64,000 bases of DNA. Origin: BCD1 sp942492125 (GTDB taxonomy: Bacteria > Bacteroidota > Bacteroidia > Chitinophagales > Saprospiraceae). Location: the NCBI GenBank assembly GCA_942492125.1, contig CALODM010000023.1:1-64000 (forward strand), in the 5' to 3' direction. This document shows positions 38,093-47,057 of this stretch, in pieces; position 1 is the first letter of the stretch; every line of letters starts with the position of its first letter. Position numbers and translations under genes: made by a program. The notes below the pieces were generated by a model. The model was given only the letters and a program-made list of their open reading frames with translations, ran no database searches and was not told the DNA's origin.

Positions 38093-38980
38093 CTATTTAA
38101 AGCTATCCGCCACTACGAGCTCTTTACTACCAGGGGTATAAGCATAAAATCCTTCTCCGGATTTACGGCCCAGCTTTCCGGCGGTCACCATATTCACCAG
38201 TAATGGACAAGGAGCATATTTAGGATTACCAAATCCTTCGTATAGTACATTCAGAATTGACAAACAAACATCCAAACCAATAAAATCTGCCAGTTGTAAT
38301 GGTCCCATTGGATGAGCCATTCCCAACTTCATAACCGTATCTATTTGTTCAACGCCGGCAACACCCTCAAATAGCGTGTAAATCGCCTCATTGATCATAG
38401 GCATGAGAATTCTATTGGCCACAAATCCAGGGTAATCGTTCACTTCAACAGGCACTTTGCCCAATTTACGGGACAGCTCCATAATAGTAGCTGTAACCTC
38501 ATCGTTGGTGCTGTAACCTCTGATCACTTCAATAAGTTTCATGACGGGTACGGGGTTCATGAAATGCATTCCGATCACCTTTTCAGGACGTTTGGTAGCG
38601 GCAGCGATTTTAGTGATGGAAATTGAAGAGGTATTGGTAGCAAGGATGGCTCCTTCCGGAGCGTATTCATCCATCATCGAAAAAATCTTGAGCTTCAGGT
38701 CTACATTTTCAGTCGCGGCTTCCACCACGAGGTCGGCATTCTTGATACCCGCTGCCATATCCGTCATCGTGGCAATATTGGCAAGCGTATCTTCCTTTTG
38801 AGCCTCGGTAAGTCTTTCTTTAGCTACCATCCTACTCAGGTTTTTGGAAATGGTTGCCAGAGCCTTTTCCAGGGCATCCGGAGCAATATCAATGAGGTTT
38901 ACCTTAAATCCTTTCATGGCAAAAACATGTGCGATACCATTACCCATAGTTCCTGCTCCAATGACTGAAATATTGTTCAT
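38093..38980 (-). CDS. 3-hydroxybutyryl-CoA dehydrogenase
   Basis: 295 residues from MNNISVIGAGTMGNGIAHVF; the open frame extends 24 codons further but the glycine-rich Rossmann start fixes the ATG at 38980. Other motifs are NTSSISITKIAA, GMHFMNPVPVMKLIEVIRG, NDYPGFVANRILMPMINEAI and the C-terminal GLDVCLSILNVLYE with YKPxP-like CPLLVNMVTAGKLGRKSGEG. It oxidises (S)-3-hydroxybutyryl-CoA with NAD(P)+ in beta-oxidation or butyrate/PHB pathways. Single gene with a matching -7 box upstream. Confidence 0.94.
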   Translation of the reverse strand: MNNISVIGAGTMGNGIAHVFAMKGFKVNLIDIAPDALEKALATISKNLSRMVAKERLTEAQKEDTLANIATMTDMAAGIKNADLVVEAATENVDLKLKIFSMMDEYAPEGAILATNTSSISITKIAAATKRPEKVIGMHFMNPVPVMKLIEVIRGYSTNDEVTATIMELSRKLGKVPVEVNDYPGFVANRILMPMINEAIYTLFEGVAGVEQIDTVMKLGMAHPMGPLQLADFIGLDVCLSILNVLYEGFGNPKYAPCPLLVNMVTAGKLGRKSGEGFYAYTPGSKELVVADSFK

Positions 38981-39057
38981 AATATTTGATTTTATTCGGT
39001 TAGGTTTAAGAAAACGAGAAGAAATTTGAGTCTCAAAAATACCCCTCAACATTTTTG

Positions 39058-39065
39058 CAAAAGTA
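39058..39065 (-). promoter_or_regulatory. -7 box of 3-hydroxybutyryl-CoA dehydrogenase
   Basis: On the minus strand this reads TACTTTTG, an exact TAnnTTTG, 77 bases upstream of the ATG at 38980. Confidence 0.4.
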
Positions 39066-39225
39066 CGATTTTAAGCGTTATTTTTTTAAGGATTACCCGC
39101 ATTTCGAAACAAAGATTTCAGCAACACAGGGAGAGAACATTTACATAAAAAGAAATTTCTAACTGAGTAAAATATTTTTACAAAAAAAGATTTTATTCAG
39201 GTAAGTTTACCGCAAACACAGGATC

Positions 39226-40179
39226 ATGAAATTCCTTTACTTAATCCTTACTGCAGGTTTATTGATTTTCAATACACCTTCCAAGGCTCAAAACCCGGAC
39301 ACAAGTGCCTATAAAGGTGTAGCAGCCGTGGTATTTCTGGATTCTTTTGTAGTAACTGCCAAGAGACAAGGTTTTGATCCGGAAGAGTTTATTCAATATG
39401 TGCTGGAGGATGAAAGTTTCTATCGTGCTTTCCAAAATCTCAGAAGGGTAAGTTATGTGGCTGATAACAAGATCACCCTCTACAATAGGAAAGGAAAAAT
39501 AAAAGCGGACTACAAAAGTAAAACACAGCAGGAATCTGATGGTCGGTGCAGAACAATGACGACCCTGGAAGAAAGTTTCTCCGGCAAATTCTACAAAGGA
39601 AAAAACAAGGAATACCAATATTATACCGCCAAACTATTTGATAAAATCTTTTACACCAATGGTACTGTTTGTAGTGAAAAAAAATCACAAAATTCCCACA
39701 TATCCCAAATAAAGGCACCAGAAGGTAAGATAGAAAAACACGTTTTTGAACTCAAGAAACTCATTTTTCAACCGGGTATGAAAGCGGATGTCCCTGTTAT
39801 CGGGAATCGAACTGCCATATTTTCTGAAAAAATGCACCCCTATTATCGTTATTCCTTAATTTCAAAGGCCTATGAAGAAATTGACTGTTATGCATTTATA
39901 GCCTCTCCTAAACAAGAATACCCTACAGAGGATACCGTTATCAAATACATGGAGACCTATTTCGAAAAATCGAATTTCCAGGTGGTAGCCCGGAATTACT
40001 GGCTTAAATATTCAGGAGCGCTCTTCAGCTTTGATGTAAAAATGAAAATAAGACTGACCAAATTGGGAGACACCTATTTACCTACAAGTGTAGAATACGA
40101 TGGCTTTTGGGATGTACCCTTGAAAACTGCTGAAAGAGCTAAATTTAATACGGTCTTTTCTAACATTAAATTACCATGA
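39226..40179 (+). CDS. secreted protein of unknown function
   Basis: 317 residues with signal peptide MKFLYLILTAGLLIFNTPSKA. The mature part starts with an alpha-helical segment (VAAVVFLDSFVVTAKRQGFD, FIQYVLEDESFYRAFQNLRR) and continues with beta-rich sequence that includes two well-separated Cys (about 107 and 145). No membrane helix or lipobox. I do not recognise the family; the composition is that of a real periplasmic or surface protein. Single gene. Confidence 0.7.
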   Translation: MKFLYLILTAGLLIFNTPSKAQNPDTSAYKGVAAVVFLDSFVVTAKRQGFDPEEFIQYVLEDESFYRAFQNLRRVSYVADNKITLYNRKGKIKADYKSKTQQESDGRCRTMTTLEESFSGKFYKGKNKEYQYYTAKLFDKIFYTNGTVCSEKKSQNSHISQIKAPEGKIEKHVFELKKLIFQPGMKADVPVIGNRTAIFSEKMHPYYRYSLISKAYEEIDCYAFIASPKQEYPTEDTVIKYMETYFEKSNFQVVARNYWLKYSGALFSFDVKMKIRLTKLGDTYLPTSVEYDGFWDVPLKTAERAKFNTVFSNIKLP

Positions 40180-40400
40180 CCAAAGGCTTTTATTCTTTAT
40201 ATTAAACCTAAATATCCCGTGAAATCTGGGTTCACAGGCCACAAAATAAATCAATATTAAAATCAATCAACAACAATTTTTCTTCCAGCAAATTCGTCTT
40301 TAGCAGATTTTTGTCGGTTAGTATTCAATTTAAAAAAATATCAAGTTGGGATTTACCTCAACTTGCATTATATTAGTAGCTCAATAGAACCAAATTCAAT

Positions 40401-42035
40401 ATGTCTAAAAATATAAGTTCCCTTTCCGGGCGCCAGGGTCTGGAAAACAACCTTTTTGAGCAAATAAGTGAACGCCCTGACAAAGCATCCCTTGCAGCTA
40501 TCGCTGAGGAATTTCTCATCGGCAAAGCCAACACCTACGGTGCTGTCACTTTTTACGACTTTCTCAAACCTGAGAATCAAGGAAAGGAAGTTTATATTTG
40601 CAATGGCACCGCCTGTTTGTGTGCAGGGACTCAGGAGAAGTTACAATCAGAACTCGAAAAACATATTCCTGCTGATAAAATCGGTCATATGACCTGCCTC
40701 GGGAGATGTCATGAGAATTCGGCTTTTCAGTATAATGGAAAAAATTATTCTGCCCTGTCGGAATCGGATATTGCTTCTTTATTGGAGTGTAAATCGCTGG
40801 ATGTCAATGATAATTATAACATACAACATCTTGGAACCCCGGTGCTTACCGGAAAATACGCTCAAGAGGATCTTTTTACCTTAGTCAAAGGTTTTCTCCA
40901 TAATAATCCTGAAAAGGTTTTGGATGAGATCATTGCCTCGGGCGTTCGCGGACGTGGTGGAGCAGGATTTCCGATGGGCATAAAACTAGAAGGTTGCCGA
41001 AATGCGGAGGGCCAACAAAAGTTTATTGTCTGTAATGCCGACGAAGGGGATCCGGGAGCCTATTCTGATCGTTACCTTTTGGAACAGCAACCCTTGCTGG
41101 TGCTCATAGGCATGATGGCTGCCGCATATGTTTGTGGTGCCAATTGGGGGATTCTGTACATCCGTGGTGAATATCCTGAATCTGTAACAATAACCAATAA
41201 AGCCATCGATGAAATGAAAAATGCCGGGCTTCTCGGTAAAAATATCCATGGAAGCGGGTTTGATTTTGAGTTTAAAGTAGTAAAGGCACAGGGGGCTTAC
41301 ATCTGTGGGGAAGAAACAGCTTTATTATCCTCTCTGGAAGGACAGCGCCCGGAAGTGCGCGTGCGTCCTCCCTACCCTGTTCAGGAAGGACTTTTCCGCA
41401 TGCCAACGGTTGTCAACAATGTTGAAACATTAGCCGCAGTTCCCTATATTTTAATGAATGGAGGTGCAGCCTATAAAAGCATAGGTACGGAAAGGTCCAG
41501 TGGCACAAAACTAATATCCCTGGACAGCTTTTTCAATCGTCCGGGAATATACGAAGTGGATATGGGAACTCCCCTCAATACTGTTGTTACGGCATTGGGC
41601 GGCGGGTTTAAATCAAAAGTAAAGGCCCTGCATATTGGCGGTCCTTTGGGGGGACTTGTTCCGCTATCAAAAATAAATGATCTCACTGTAGATTTCGAAT
41701 CCTTCAGCCATAATGGGTTCCTGCTGGGTCATGCTTCGGTGATCTGTGTTCCTTTTGATTTCCCAATGGTAAAATACATCGAACATCTCTTCGAATTCAC
41801 GGCTGCAGAAAGTTGCGGAAAATGTTTTCCCTGCCGTTTAGGGTCTGTCCGTGGCCAGGAAATGTTCGAAAAAGCGCAGGAAGGAACTTATAAAATTGAT
41901 CGTCAATTACTGGATGATTTATTGGAAACACTTGAGCAAGGGTCTCTTTGTGCCCTTGGTGGTGGCGTGCCGTTGCCGATCAAGAATGCGTTGCAGTATT
42001 TTGAGGAGGAGTTGAATGGGTATTTTGAAAGTTGA
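40401..42035 (+). CDS. formate dehydrogenase beta subunit, NuoE-NuoF fusion
   Basis: 544 residues. An N-terminal NuoE-like part (about 1-135) has the [2Fe-2S] cysteines CNGTACLCAG and CLGRCHE. The NuoF-like part has the FMN loop ASGVRGRGGAGFPMGIKLEG, NAD site region CNADEGDPGAYSDR and QGAYICGEETALLSSLEGQR, an SLBB domain, and the [4Fe-4S] motif ESCGKCFPCRLG with a later Cys (GSLCALGGG). It corresponds to FdsG plus FdsB and passes electrons between the catalytic subunit and NAD+. The catalytic subunit is 387 bases downstream, with a small gene inserted between. Cytosolic. Confidence 0.92.
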   Translation: MSKNISSLSGRQGLENNLFEQISERPDKASLAAIAEEFLIGKANTYGAVTFYDFLKPENQGKEVYICNGTACLCAGTQEKLQSELEKHIPADKIGHMTCLGRCHENSAFQYNGKNYSALSESDIASLLECKSLDVNDNYNIQHLGTPVLTGKYAQEDLFTLVKGFLHNNPEKVLDEIIASGVRGRGGAGFPMGIKLEGCRNAEGQQKFIVCNADEGDPGAYSDRYLLEQQPLLVLIGMMAAAYVCGANWGILYIRGEYPESVTITNKAIDEMKNAGLLGKNIHGSGFDFEFKVVKAQGAYICGEETALLSSLEGQRPEVRVRPPYPVQEGLFRMPTVVNNVETLAAVPYILMNGGAAYKSIGTERSSGTKLISLDSFFNRPGIYEVDMGTPLNTVVTALGGGFKSKVKALHIGGPLGGLVPLSKINDLTVDFESFSHNGFLLGHASVICVPFDFPMVKYIEHLFEFTAAESCGKCFPCRLGSVRGQEMFEKAQEGTYKIDRQLLDDLLETLEQGSLCALGGGVPLPIKNALQYFEEELNGYFES

Positions 42036-42040
42036 TGGAA

Positions 42041-42080
42041 CGCAGATTGGGACGGATTGAACGGATTTTGACGGATTTTT
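42041..42080. repeat. degenerate ACGGAT repeat, left flank of the GxxExxY fragment
   Basis: ACGCAGATTGGGACGGATTG and a following AACGGATTTTGACGGATTTT repeat the hexamer ACGGAT three times. Similar sequence (ACACAGATTAGAACGGATAA) lies on the other flank. Confidence 0.45.
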
Positions 42081-42122
42081 TGCATTTATAGACTCATAAT
42101 TATCAAACCAAAAAACGAACAA

Positions 42123-42314
42123 ATGAAACTCTTACACCTATTAGTGGAAGACAAAGTGACCTTGGAATTGAAGGCAGCTACGTCTATTTGCGAAGAGCAT
42201 GAAGCTCAATTGATTAATTATTTAAAAGCGACAGATATTGAAGTTGGGCTTTTACTAAATTTTGGAAAAACCCCTCAATTTGTTCGCAAAATTTTTGAAA
42301 ATGAATATAAATAG
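42123..42314 (+). CDS. GxxExxY-family fragment inside the fdh operon
   Basis: 63 residues. The C-terminal half HEAQLINYLKATDIEVGLLL followed by NFGKTPQFVRKIF matches the end of GxxExxY proteins (about 125 residues). The N-terminal half with the name-giving motif is absent, so this is a truncated copy. The gene is flanked on both sides by degenerate ACGGAT-containing repeats (42041-42080 and 42318-42410) and interrupts two subunits of one enzyme. This suggests a past insertion that then eroded. Expression may still occur by read-through. Confidence 0.6.
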   Translation: MKLLHLLVEDKVTLELKAATSICEEHEAQLINYLKATDIEVGLLLNFGKTPQFVRKIFENEYK

Positions 42315-42317
42315 ATT

Positions 42318-42410
42318 GAACACAGATTAGAACGGATAAAACAGATGGGAACGGATAAAATCAGTTCCAATCCGTTGCATCTGTTCATATCAGCGTTCTA
42401 TCATTTACAA
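42318..42410. repeat. degenerate ACGGAT repeat with inverted part, right flank
   Basis: GAACACAGATTAGAACGGAT and GGGAACGGATAAAATCAG are followed by inverted copies (AATCCGTTGCATCTGTTC, ATCAGCGTTC). Read on the minus strand, these give GAACGCTGAT, CAGATGCAACGGATT. The block could fold into a weak hairpin. Confidence 0.45.
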
Positions 42411-42421
42411 TAATCAGAACC

Positions 42422-45157
42422 ATGAAAAAAGCCTATATCAATAATAAAGCCTACGACATAAATAACGGCGAAACCATCCTGACTTTCCTCAAACGATACA
42501 TGGGCGACAAGCCAGTGCCAACCCTCTGTGACGCCCCCAACCTGGATCCTTTCGGCTCTTGCCGAGTTTGTAGTGTGGAAGTAGCTTTGGAAGCCGGCGG
42601 GAAGACCAAAACCGTTGCCTCCTGCCATACCCCTGTTCAGGAAAATTTTCATATTTATACAGATACGGAATCCGTTAAACGGTTGCGCAAGAACATCATC
42701 GAGCTCGTCCTGACTGATCATCCCTTGGATTGTCTGACATGTGAGGTCAATGGCAATTGTGAATTACAGGATGTGGCTGCCAGCGTAGGTATTCGTTCCG
42801 TGCGATACCCGGCAGGCAAAACCCACCTTGACAGGGTAAAAGACCTGAGTCACGCCTATATGACTTCCGATCTTTCGAAATGCATCAACTGCTATCGTTG
42901 CGTCAGGGCATGTGATGAAGTCCAGGGTCAATTTGTACTCAGCATGGCGGGTCGTGGATTTGAAAGCAGGATCATTAAAGGCATGGACACCTCCTTCGCA
43001 GAGTCTGAATGTGTCAGCTGCGGAGCCTGTTCACAGGCATGTCCAACTTCAGCAATTTCCGATATTTTCGAATCCAAATCCGTAGTCTCCAGCACCAAAA
43101 CCCGGACGGTTTGCACCTATTGTGGTGTTGGTTGTAACCTGGAAGTTTCTTCTTCCAATGGAGATATTCAAAGTATTCGGGCTCCTTATGATGCAGAAGT
43201 CAACAAAGGTCACACCTGCCTGAAAGGCCGTTATGCTTTCTCATTTTACGACCATCCCGACAGGTTGCGTGATCCAATGATCAAAAGAAACGGTACTTTT
43301 GAAAAAGTTAGCTGGGACGAAGCTTATGATTTTATTGTGGACAAGCTTAATGAATTTAAAACTTCTTACGGCCCCGATGCCATAGCAGGAATTTCTTCTT
43401 CCAGATGTACCAATGAAGAAAATTACCTCATGCAGAAATTTATCCGGGCCGTAGTGGGCACGAACAATATTGACGGTTGTGCAAGAGTATGTCACTCTCC
43501 TACTGCCCTGGGAATGCAAAGAGCTTTTGGTACAGGAGCTGCAACCAATTCCGTGGAAGACATGAAATACACCAATTGTATGATGGTGATCGGAGCGAAC
43601 CCAACCGATGCTCACCCGGTTACGGGAGCCAAGATCAAACAACACGCCATGAAGGGAACGACCCTGATCGTGATAGATCCCCGTAAAACAGAACTGGCCA
43701 GATACGCCCATCACCACCTCGCCCTTCGCCCCGGGACAAATGTTGCCGTATTGAATATGATGATGCATTACATCCTCAAAGAAAATCTCCACGATCAGGA
43801 ATTTTTAAGCAGCCGTACGGAAGGGTTTGAAGCTTTCAAAAAAGAAATTCTTGATTTAGATATAGCTAAGATGGAAGCCATTTCCGGGGTAGACAGAGAA
43901 CAGGTAAAAGCTGCCGCCATCGCTTATGCGACTGCCGGAAACGCCATGTCTTTCCACGGACTGGGCGTGACAGAACACAGTCAGGGAACTTATACAGTGC
44001 AACAAATTGCAGACCTGGCCATGATCACCGGTAATATTGGCCGGCGAGGGGTAGGTGTCAACCCGCTGCGTGGACAAAACAATGTACAGGGATCTGCCGA
44101 CATGGGTGTGCAGCCCCACCAGGGAGCAGGATACCTCGACATTACCGACCCTTCCGCAAACGAAGCCTATCGTCATTTTTATGGTGTTGACGTACCCTCC
44201 CATATCGGTTATAAAATACCGGAAATGTTCGATGCGGCCCTGCAAGGAAAACTGAAAGCCATCTGGATCATCGGTGAAGACGTTGTTCAGACAGATCCGA
44301 ATACACAAAAGGTGATCAGGGCCCTTGAAAATACAGACCTGGTTATCGTACAGGAATTATTCATGACGGAGACCGCCAAATACGCAGACGTAATATTGCC
44401 CGGGGCATCATTCCTGGAAAAGAGCGGCACCTTCACCAATGGCGAACGCCGGGTACAAAGAGTCAATGCCGTTGTCAAACCGATTGGCAACTCAAAAGTT
44501 GACGGTCAGATCATCATCGATGTAATGAATCGCATGGGATACAAACAACCTGATTATACCCCGGATGGAATGCTGGAGGAAATTTCACAAATTGTTCCTT
44601 TCTTCAAGGGAATAACCTGGTCAAGATTGGGTAAAAACGGCCTTCAATGGCCTGTAGCCGAAGATGGTACCGATACCAAAATTCTGCATACCGAAACTTT
44701 CAAACGAGGTTTAGGTAAGATTGACTTTTTCCCATTTAAAGAGTCCAATGAATTGGTGGAGCATCAAAACGAATACCCGTTCATTCTTACCACCAACAGA
44801 AACCTGGAACACTACAATTGTGGGGCCATGACCCGCAGGACCAATAATGTGGAGATCAGCACAGAGGATCTACTCTGGATTCATCCGGAGGACGCCACTG
44901 CCAAAGGCATTATTGATGGTGATATGGTCTGTGTTAAATCACCGAGAGGTAAGGTTGACATCAAAGCCTATGTAACGGATGGTGTAAAAAAGGGAGTTCT
45001 AAGTACTACCTTTCACTTCCCTGAAATCATGGTCAACAATCTCACTTCCGATGTGCATGACTCACAGGCCATGTGCCCGGAATACAAGGTTGTCGCAGTA
45101 GATATCCGGAAAGCAAAAAATACCGCTTTTAGAAAAGCCGGCCAATTGGTGGATTGA
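42422..45157 (+). CDS. formate dehydrogenase alpha subunit (molybdopterin)
   Basis: 911 residues. N-terminal NuoG-like part: [2Fe-2S] Cys of PTLCDAPNLDPFGSCRVCSV, His/Cys [4Fe-4S] motif DHPLDCLTCEVNGNCELQD, and two ferredoxin clusters (CINCYRCVRACDE, CVSCGACSQACPT). The catalytic part opens with a further [4Fe-4S] motif (CTYCGVGCNLE ... TCLKGRY). The Mo ligand is Cys357 in GCARVCHSPTALGMQRAFG, with Cys in place of selenocysteine. Other sites are NPTDAHPVTGAKIKQHA, VIDPRKTELARYAHHHLALR and GNIGRRGVGVNPLRGQNNVQ. It oxidises formate to CO2 and feeds NAD+ through the NuoE-NuoF subunit. FdhD and cofactor genes are not in the window. Confidence 0.93.
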   Translation: MKKAYINNKAYDINNGETILTFLKRYMGDKPVPTLCDAPNLDPFGSCRVCSVEVALEAGGKTKTVASCHTPVQENFHIYTDTESVKRLRKNIIELVLTDHPLDCLTCEVNGNCELQDVAASVGIRSVRYPAGKTHLDRVKDLSHAYMTSDLSKCINCYRCVRACDEVQGQFVLSMAGRGFESRIIKGMDTSFAESECVSCGACSQACPTSAISDIFESKSVVSSTKTRTVCTYCGVGCNLEVSSSNGDIQSIRAPYDAEVNKGHTCLKGRYAFSFYDHPDRLRDPMIKRNGTFEKVSWDEAYDFIVDKLNEFKTSYGPDAIAGISSSRCTNEENYLMQKFIRAVVGTNNIDGCARVCHSPTALGMQRAFGTGAATNSVEDMKYTNCMMVIGANPTDAHPVTGAKIKQHAMKGTTLIVIDPRKTELARYAHHHLALRPGTNVAVLNMMMHYILKENLHDQEFLSSRTEGFEAFKKEILDLDIAKMEAISGVDREQVKAAAIAYATAGNAMSFHGLGVTEHSQGTYTVQQIADLAMITGNIGRRGVGVNPLRGQNNVQGSADMGVQPHQGAGYLDITDPSANEAYRHFYGVDVPSHIGYKIPEMFDAALQGKLKAIWIIGEDVVQTDPNTQKVIRALENTDLVIVQELFMTETAKYADVILPGASFLEKSGTFTNGERRVQRVNAVVKPIGNSKVDGQIIIDVMNRMGYKQPDYTPDGMLEEISQIVPFFKGITWSRLGKNGLQWPVAEDGTDTKILHTETFKRGLGKIDFFPFKESNELVEHQNEYPFILTTNRNLEHYNCGAMTRRTNNVEISTEDLLWIHPEDATAKGIIDGDMVCVKSPRGKVDIKAYVTDGVKKGVLSTTFHFPEIMVNNLTSDVHDSQAMCPEYKVVAVDIRKAKNTAFRKAGQLVD

Positions 45158-45203
45158 AAACCATGTAAAGAAAAGCTGAGTGAACAAACTGCAATGTCAG
45201 GCA

Positions 45204-45230
45204 CACTTCTTCGATCTTTCTGAAGAAGTG
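45204..45230 (+). terminator. hairpin after fdh catalytic subunit
   Basis: Perfect 9-bp stem CACTTCTTC/GAAGAAGTG with a 9-base loop, about 45 bases after the stop. No T-tract follows, so termination may be partial. Confidence 0.5.
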
Positions 45231-45376
45231 GATTATCTATATGCAGCCTGCTGCACCTTTACAATACCTCGAAAGATTTGGATGTATTAGTAAATTGTTT
45301 TCAAAAATTGAGGTAATTTTATGGCCTTGAATTTATCGAATCTTCAACCCGTAATTCGTAACCCGTAATTTTACTC

Positions 45377-46318
45377 ATGGCAATTTCAGAAACCAACTTC
45401 CATTTTCCAGGACAAACAAATTTTTATCGCGGTAAAGTAAGGGATGTTTATACCGTCAATGATAAACTCATCATGATCGCCTCGGACAGAATCTCGGCTT
45501 TTGATCATGTATTACCCGAACCAATCCCATTCAAGGGGCAGGTTCTCAATCAGCTGGCTACCCATTTCCTCAATGCGACCAGGGACATTTGTCCCAACTG
45601 GCTGATGGCCACGCCGGATCCTAACGTGGCCATTGGTATTTCCTGTGAACCTTTTAAAGTCGAAATGGTTATCCGTGCCTACCTCGTGGGACATGCCTGG
45701 AGAGAATACAAAGCAGGTAAAAGAACCATTTGCGGGGTAGCCATGCCGGAAGGTATGAAAGAAAATGATCCATTTCCTGCACCGATCATTACTCCCGCCA
45801 CCAAAGCGGAAGAAGGACACGACGAAGATATTTCAAAAGAAGACATCATTGCTCAAAAAATCATTAGTGCTGAAGATTACGCCATTTTGGAAAAATATAC
45901 CTATGCATTATTTGAACGCGGCACCCAAATGGCGGCAGAACAAGGACTCATCCTCGCAGATACGAAATACGAATTCGGCAAGAAAGACGGTAAAATCTAC
46001 CTGATAGATGAGATTCATACGCCTGACAGTTCGCGTTATTTTTACAAAGAAGGATTTGAAGAGCGACAGAAAGCAGGAGAACGCCAGAAACAATTGTCCA
46101 AGGAGTTTGTCAGAGAGTGGCTTATGGCGAATGGTTTCCAGGGTCTTGAAGGACAGATGATGCCACACATGCCCGGGTCCTTCGTGGAGGAAATTACCGA
46201 TCGTTATATAGAATTGTACGAGAAAGTGTCCGGTCAGCCATTCAACAAACAAAAATCCGGAGGTGAACAAGATCGGATGTTTCAAAATGTGTCCAACTGG
46301 TTAAAAAAACAAGAATAA
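45377..46318 (+). CDS. purC: SAICAR synthase (phosphoribosylaminoimidazole-succinocarboxamide synthase)
   Basis: 313 residues, the long form of the family. Motifs are FYRGKVRDVYTVNDKLIMIA, SDRISAFDHVLPEPIPFKGQ, KVEMVIRAYLVGHAWREYK, LILADTKYEFG and IYLIDEIHTPDSSRYFY. It joins aspartate to CAIR in purine synthesis with ATP, in the cytosol. Single gene about 60 bases before the convergent cobalamin adenosyltransferase. Confidence 0.95.
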   Translation: MAISETNFHFPGQTNFYRGKVRDVYTVNDKLIMIASDRISAFDHVLPEPIPFKGQVLNQLATHFLNATRDICPNWLMATPDPNVAIGISCEPFKVEMVIRAYLVGHAWREYKAGKRTICGVAMPEGMKENDPFPAPIITPATKAEEGHDEDISKEDIIAQKIISAEDYAILEKYTYALFERGTQMAAEQGLILADTKYEFGKKDGKIYLIDEIHTPDSSRYFYKEGFEERQKAGERQKQLSKEFVREWLMANGFQGLEGQMMPHMPGSFVEEITDRYIELYEKVSGQPFNKQKSGGEQDRMFQNVSNWLKKQE

Positions 46319-46388
46319 CAGCTTTGAAACTCCGCGGGGAGTCACTTTTAACTTTTAATGTATTTTTTTTTGTGGTTTGTATGGCAGA

Positions 46389-46931
46389 TCACCTGCTCTT
46401 CCACTCCACTTCCTGAACCCCAAGGTTTTGGCCAATTTTACGGGATAGAACAAACAGATAATCCGAAAATCTGTTGAGATATTTGATCAATAGTTCATCC
46501 ACTTCTTCTTCCTGGGACAATCCAACCACTCTTCTTTCTGCTCGCCGGCAGACACATCTGGCTACATGACACTGGGAAACAACCGGGTGGCCTCCCGGAA
46601 GAATAAAGTTCTTCAGAGCCGGAAGTGTTTTCTCCATTTCATCAATCGCTTCTTCAAGTATGGATATATCCTCCTGCGAAATATTCAGATAATCGGGCTT
46701 TTTTCCGGGCGCACTGGCTAAGATGCCTCCGATAACAAATAAGGTATCCTGAATGCGTTTGAGCAAATCTCTTAAGCCCTGATTTACCAGTTTATCCCTC
46801 AATAAACCTACGTGGGAATTTAATTCATCGATAGTTCCATAGGATTCGATACGCAGATGATGTTTGGAAAGTCTTGTGCCTCCAAACAGGGAGGTTTGAC
46901 CAAGGTCACCTTTTTTAGTATATATTTTCAA
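46389..46931 (-). CDS. cob(I)alamin adenosyltransferase, PduO type
   Basis: About 180 residues from a TTG at 46931, since homologues open with xKIYTKxGD; the upstream ATG at 46991 would add 20 unlike residues. Motifs are KIYTKKGDLGQTSLFGGTRL, ESYGTIDELNSHVGLLRD, FILPGGHPVVSQCHVARCVC and RRAERRVVGL, and YLNRFSDYLFVLSRKIGQ near the end. The enzyme transfers adenosyl from ATP to cobalamin, giving coenzyme B12. Cytosolic. No B12 riboswitch is visible upstream. Confidence 0.93.
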   Translation of the reverse strand: MKIYTKKGDLGQTSLFGGTRLSKHHLRIESYGTIDELNSHVGLLRDKLVNQGLRDLLKRIQDTLFVIGGILASAPGKKPDYLNISQEDISILEEAIDEMEKTLPALKNFILPGGHPVVSQCHVARCVCRRAERRVVGLSQEEEVDELLIKYLNRFSDYLFVLSRKIGQNLGVQEVEWKSR

Positions 46932-47057
46932 AGCGTTGTGTTTTTGTTTATAAACCTTATTAAAATAAAAAAGTTGCGGGTTACACCGCACAAGTTAAAA
47001 GAAAACCTGAAGCGCGTAACCCGCAACTCTTACTTTTTTCTTAGAAATGAAAGATTC

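Noticed and set aside
46325..46343. Small hairpin ACTCC/GGAGT after purC
   Set aside because: Only five base pairs with no T-tract directly after; too weak to call a terminator.
46932..46991. ATG start for the cobalamin adenosyltransferase
   Set aside because: The 20 extra residues do not match the family, which opens at xKIYTKxGD; a TTG at 46931 fits.
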